In this document: positions 21,621-22,728 of the stretch, piece by piece | How positions within the stretch are numbered: the stretch's first letter is position 1 | How the letters are laid out: each line of letters starts with the position of its first letter | DNA from: Dinoroseobacter sp034111085 | GTDB lineage: Bacteria; Pseudomonadota; Alphaproteobacteria; Rhodobacterales; Rhodobacteraceae | DNA: 22,728 nt | Direction of reading: 5' to 3' | Assembly: GCA_034111085.1 (NCBI GenBank) | Contig: JAWUXZ010000032.1 | Location: forward strand, 1-22,728 | The notes under the pieces: generated by a model | Seen by the model: only the letters and a program-made list of their open reading frames with translations | Database searches by the model: none | What the model was told of the DNA's origin: nothing | Program-made: the position numbers and the translations under genes

Positions 21621-22728
21621 ATGAAATCAGTGTTTTTCCATAGGCTAAACCAAGGGATCGCGGTGCTTGGAGCCGCTATTGTGCTTGGCACTGGGGCAGG
21701 GCTCGCGCAGCCGAAACATGGCATCTCTATGTATGGGGACCCCGCCCTTCCACTTGATTTTGTGTCTCTCCCCCACGTGAACCCTGACGCGCCAAAGGGC
21801 GGTACCTTCGTGGATGGGCAGGTTGGAAGCTTCGATAGCCTCAACCCGCATATCCGCAAAGGACGGGTTCCATGGCAACTGAGATTTATTGCTTACGAGA
21901 GCATGATGCAGCGCTCTTATGACGAACCATTCACGCTTTATGGGCTGCTTGCCGAATCGGTAGAGGTCGATCCGGACGCGATGTGGGTCGAATTCACCCT
22001 GAATCCGGCTGCCCGATTCTCTGACGGCACGCCGGTTACGATCAATGATGTGATCTGGTCCTACGAGACGCTCGGCACCGAAGGCCATCCGCGTTACCTG
22101 GGCGCGTGGCAGAAGATCGACAGCATCGACGCTGTTGGCGAACGCGGCGTGCGGTTAACCTTTAAAGAGGCCGACCGCGAACTGGCCCTGATCATGGGCC
22201 TGCGCCCAATTCTGAAGGCCGCGCAGTGGGAAGGCGTCGATTTTGCCGATAGTGGCGTCGATGTCGTCCCAATCTCGTCGGCACCCTATGTGATCACAGA
22301 TTTTGAGGCTGGGCGCTTTGTTGAGCTGACCCGCGACGCTGACTATTGGGGGGCCGATTTGCCCGTGCGGCGCGGCACCAATAATATCGGCACAATTCGA
22401 ATGGAATTCTTCAGCGACGGCACCGCGATGTTTGAGGCATTCAAAACTGGCATCTTAAGCACGATGCGCGAAACCTCGGCTGCCAATTGGGACCGCAACT
22501 ATAATTTTCCGCGCGTGGCGTCTGGCGAAGTCGTCAAATCCATCATCCCGCACCAACGCCCCTCGGGCATTACGGGTCTTGTAATGAATACGCGCCGCGA
22601 TCTGTTCCAAGATTGGCGGGTCCGCGAGGCACTGATCCAAGCGTTTAACTATGAGTTCATTAACGAAACCCTGAATGGCGGTGTTGACCCACGCCTCACC
22701 TCGGTTTTTTCCAACTCAGTGCTGTCGA
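21621..22728 (+). CDS. Family 5 extracellular solute-binding protein, YejA-like (partial)
   Basis: Periplasmic binding protein for an ABC importer of peptides or similar solutes. The frame opens at ATG 21621 and stays open for 369 codons to the right edge, so the C-terminal part (such proteins are about 600 residues) is missing. GGAG lies about ten bases before the start. A signal peptide ends near AGLAQP (residue about 31). The mature part shows the family 5 pattern: HGISMYGDPALPLDF, FDSLNPHIRKG, YESMMQRSYDEPFTLYGLLA, FTLNPAARFSDGTPVTINDV, SSAPYVITDFEAGRF, and GLVMNTRRDLFQDWRVREAL. The run from YESMM to LYGLLAESV favours the YejA branch over DppA/OppA. Permease and ATPase genes (yejB/E/F-like) would be expected to the right, which I infer. 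Confidence 0.88.
   Translation, partial: MKSVFFHRLNQGIAVLGAAIVLGTGAGLAQPKHGISMYGDPALPLDFVSLPHVNPDAPKGGTFVDGQVGSFDSLNPHIRKGRVPWQLRFIAYESMMQRSYDEPFTLYGLLAESVEVDPDAMWVEFTLNPAARFSDGTPVTINDVIWSYETLGTEGHPRYLGAWQKIDSIDAVGERGVRLTFKEADRELALIMGLRPILKAAQWEGVDFADSGVDVVPISSAPYVITDFEAGRFVELTRDADYWGADLPVRRGTNNIGTIRMEFFSDGTAMFEAFKTGILSTMRETSAANWDRNYNFPRVASGEVVKSIIPHQRPSGITGLVMNTRRDLFQDWRVREALIQAFNYEFINETLNGGVDPRLTSVFSNSVLS

Noticed and set aside
21515..22088. Minus-strand open frames opposite the YejA-like gene
   Set aside because: They overlap a plus-strand frame with a signal peptide and family 5 motifs. The orphan terminator at 21432 might have suggested a minus-strand gene here, but no frame ends near it with protein-like content.
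1..22728. Search for mobile elements, CRISPR arrays, toxin-antitoxin pairs or defence genes
   Set aside because: No transposase, integrase, terminal repeats, regularly spaced repeats or defence-type domains were seen; all genes fit core metabolism, transport or regulation.

Overview
The window looks like a chromosomal segment of an alphaproteobacterium of the Rhodobacterales/Roseobacter type. The basis is protein style and gene order: phoR-pstSCAB-phoU-phoB with enlarged PstC and PstA, yicC-gmk, a class II DAHP synthase, and 3-hydroxybutyrate dehydrogenase next to a patatin-like protein. The DNA is moderately GC-rich. Nearly all of it is coding and no gene-free stretch exceeds about 300 bases. 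I see no tRNA, rRNA, CRISPR array, insertion sequence, phage or plasmid gene, so this appears to be ordinary core genome rather than an accessory island.

Layout. 1-3295 (minus): a branched-chain amino acid type (Liv) ABC importer, read livK, livG, livF, livH, with livH cut by the left edge and an intrinsic terminator between livK and livG. 3512-4618 (plus): a periplasmic PQQ-type aldose sugar dehydrogenase, convergent with a GlxA-type AraC regulator (4625-5620, minus). 5870-7234 (plus): class II DAHP synthase, the entry to aromatic amino acid synthesis, convergent with a PAS_5-type protein (7252-7938, minus). 8134-10206 (plus): yicC, gmk and a gamma-class carbonic anhydrase-like hexapeptide protein, tightly coupled. 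10246-11421 (plus): a PLP enzyme of the cystathionine gamma-synthase/beta-lyase family, overlapping tail to tail with a small receiver-like protein (11418-11855, minus).

12086-19458 (plus) is the phosphate-starvation locus: a kinase PhoR without membrane segments, then pstS, pstC, pstA, pstB, phoU and phoB. A clear Pho box of three 11-bp-phased repeats lies before pstS, and a strong intrinsic terminator lies between pstS and pstC. PhoR and PhoB should sense and report phosphate status, PstSCAB should import phosphate, and PhoU should couple the two. 19502-21351 (minus): bdhA followed by a patatin-like hydrolase, probably one operon tied to polyhydroxybutyrate or ketone-body metabolism. Upstream of bdhA is an orphan minus-strand terminator with a second hairpin and a possible promoter, a candidate small RNA or leader attenuator. 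21621 to the right edge (plus): a family 5 (YejA-like) solute-binding protein, truncated by the window.

I found no convincing undescribed multi-gene system. The items most worth a second look are the small-RNA/attenuator candidate near 21432-21507, the repeat-rich bdhA upstream region, the receiver-like orphan at 11418-11855, and the departures from consensus in LivG and in the cystathionine-synthase-like enzyme.
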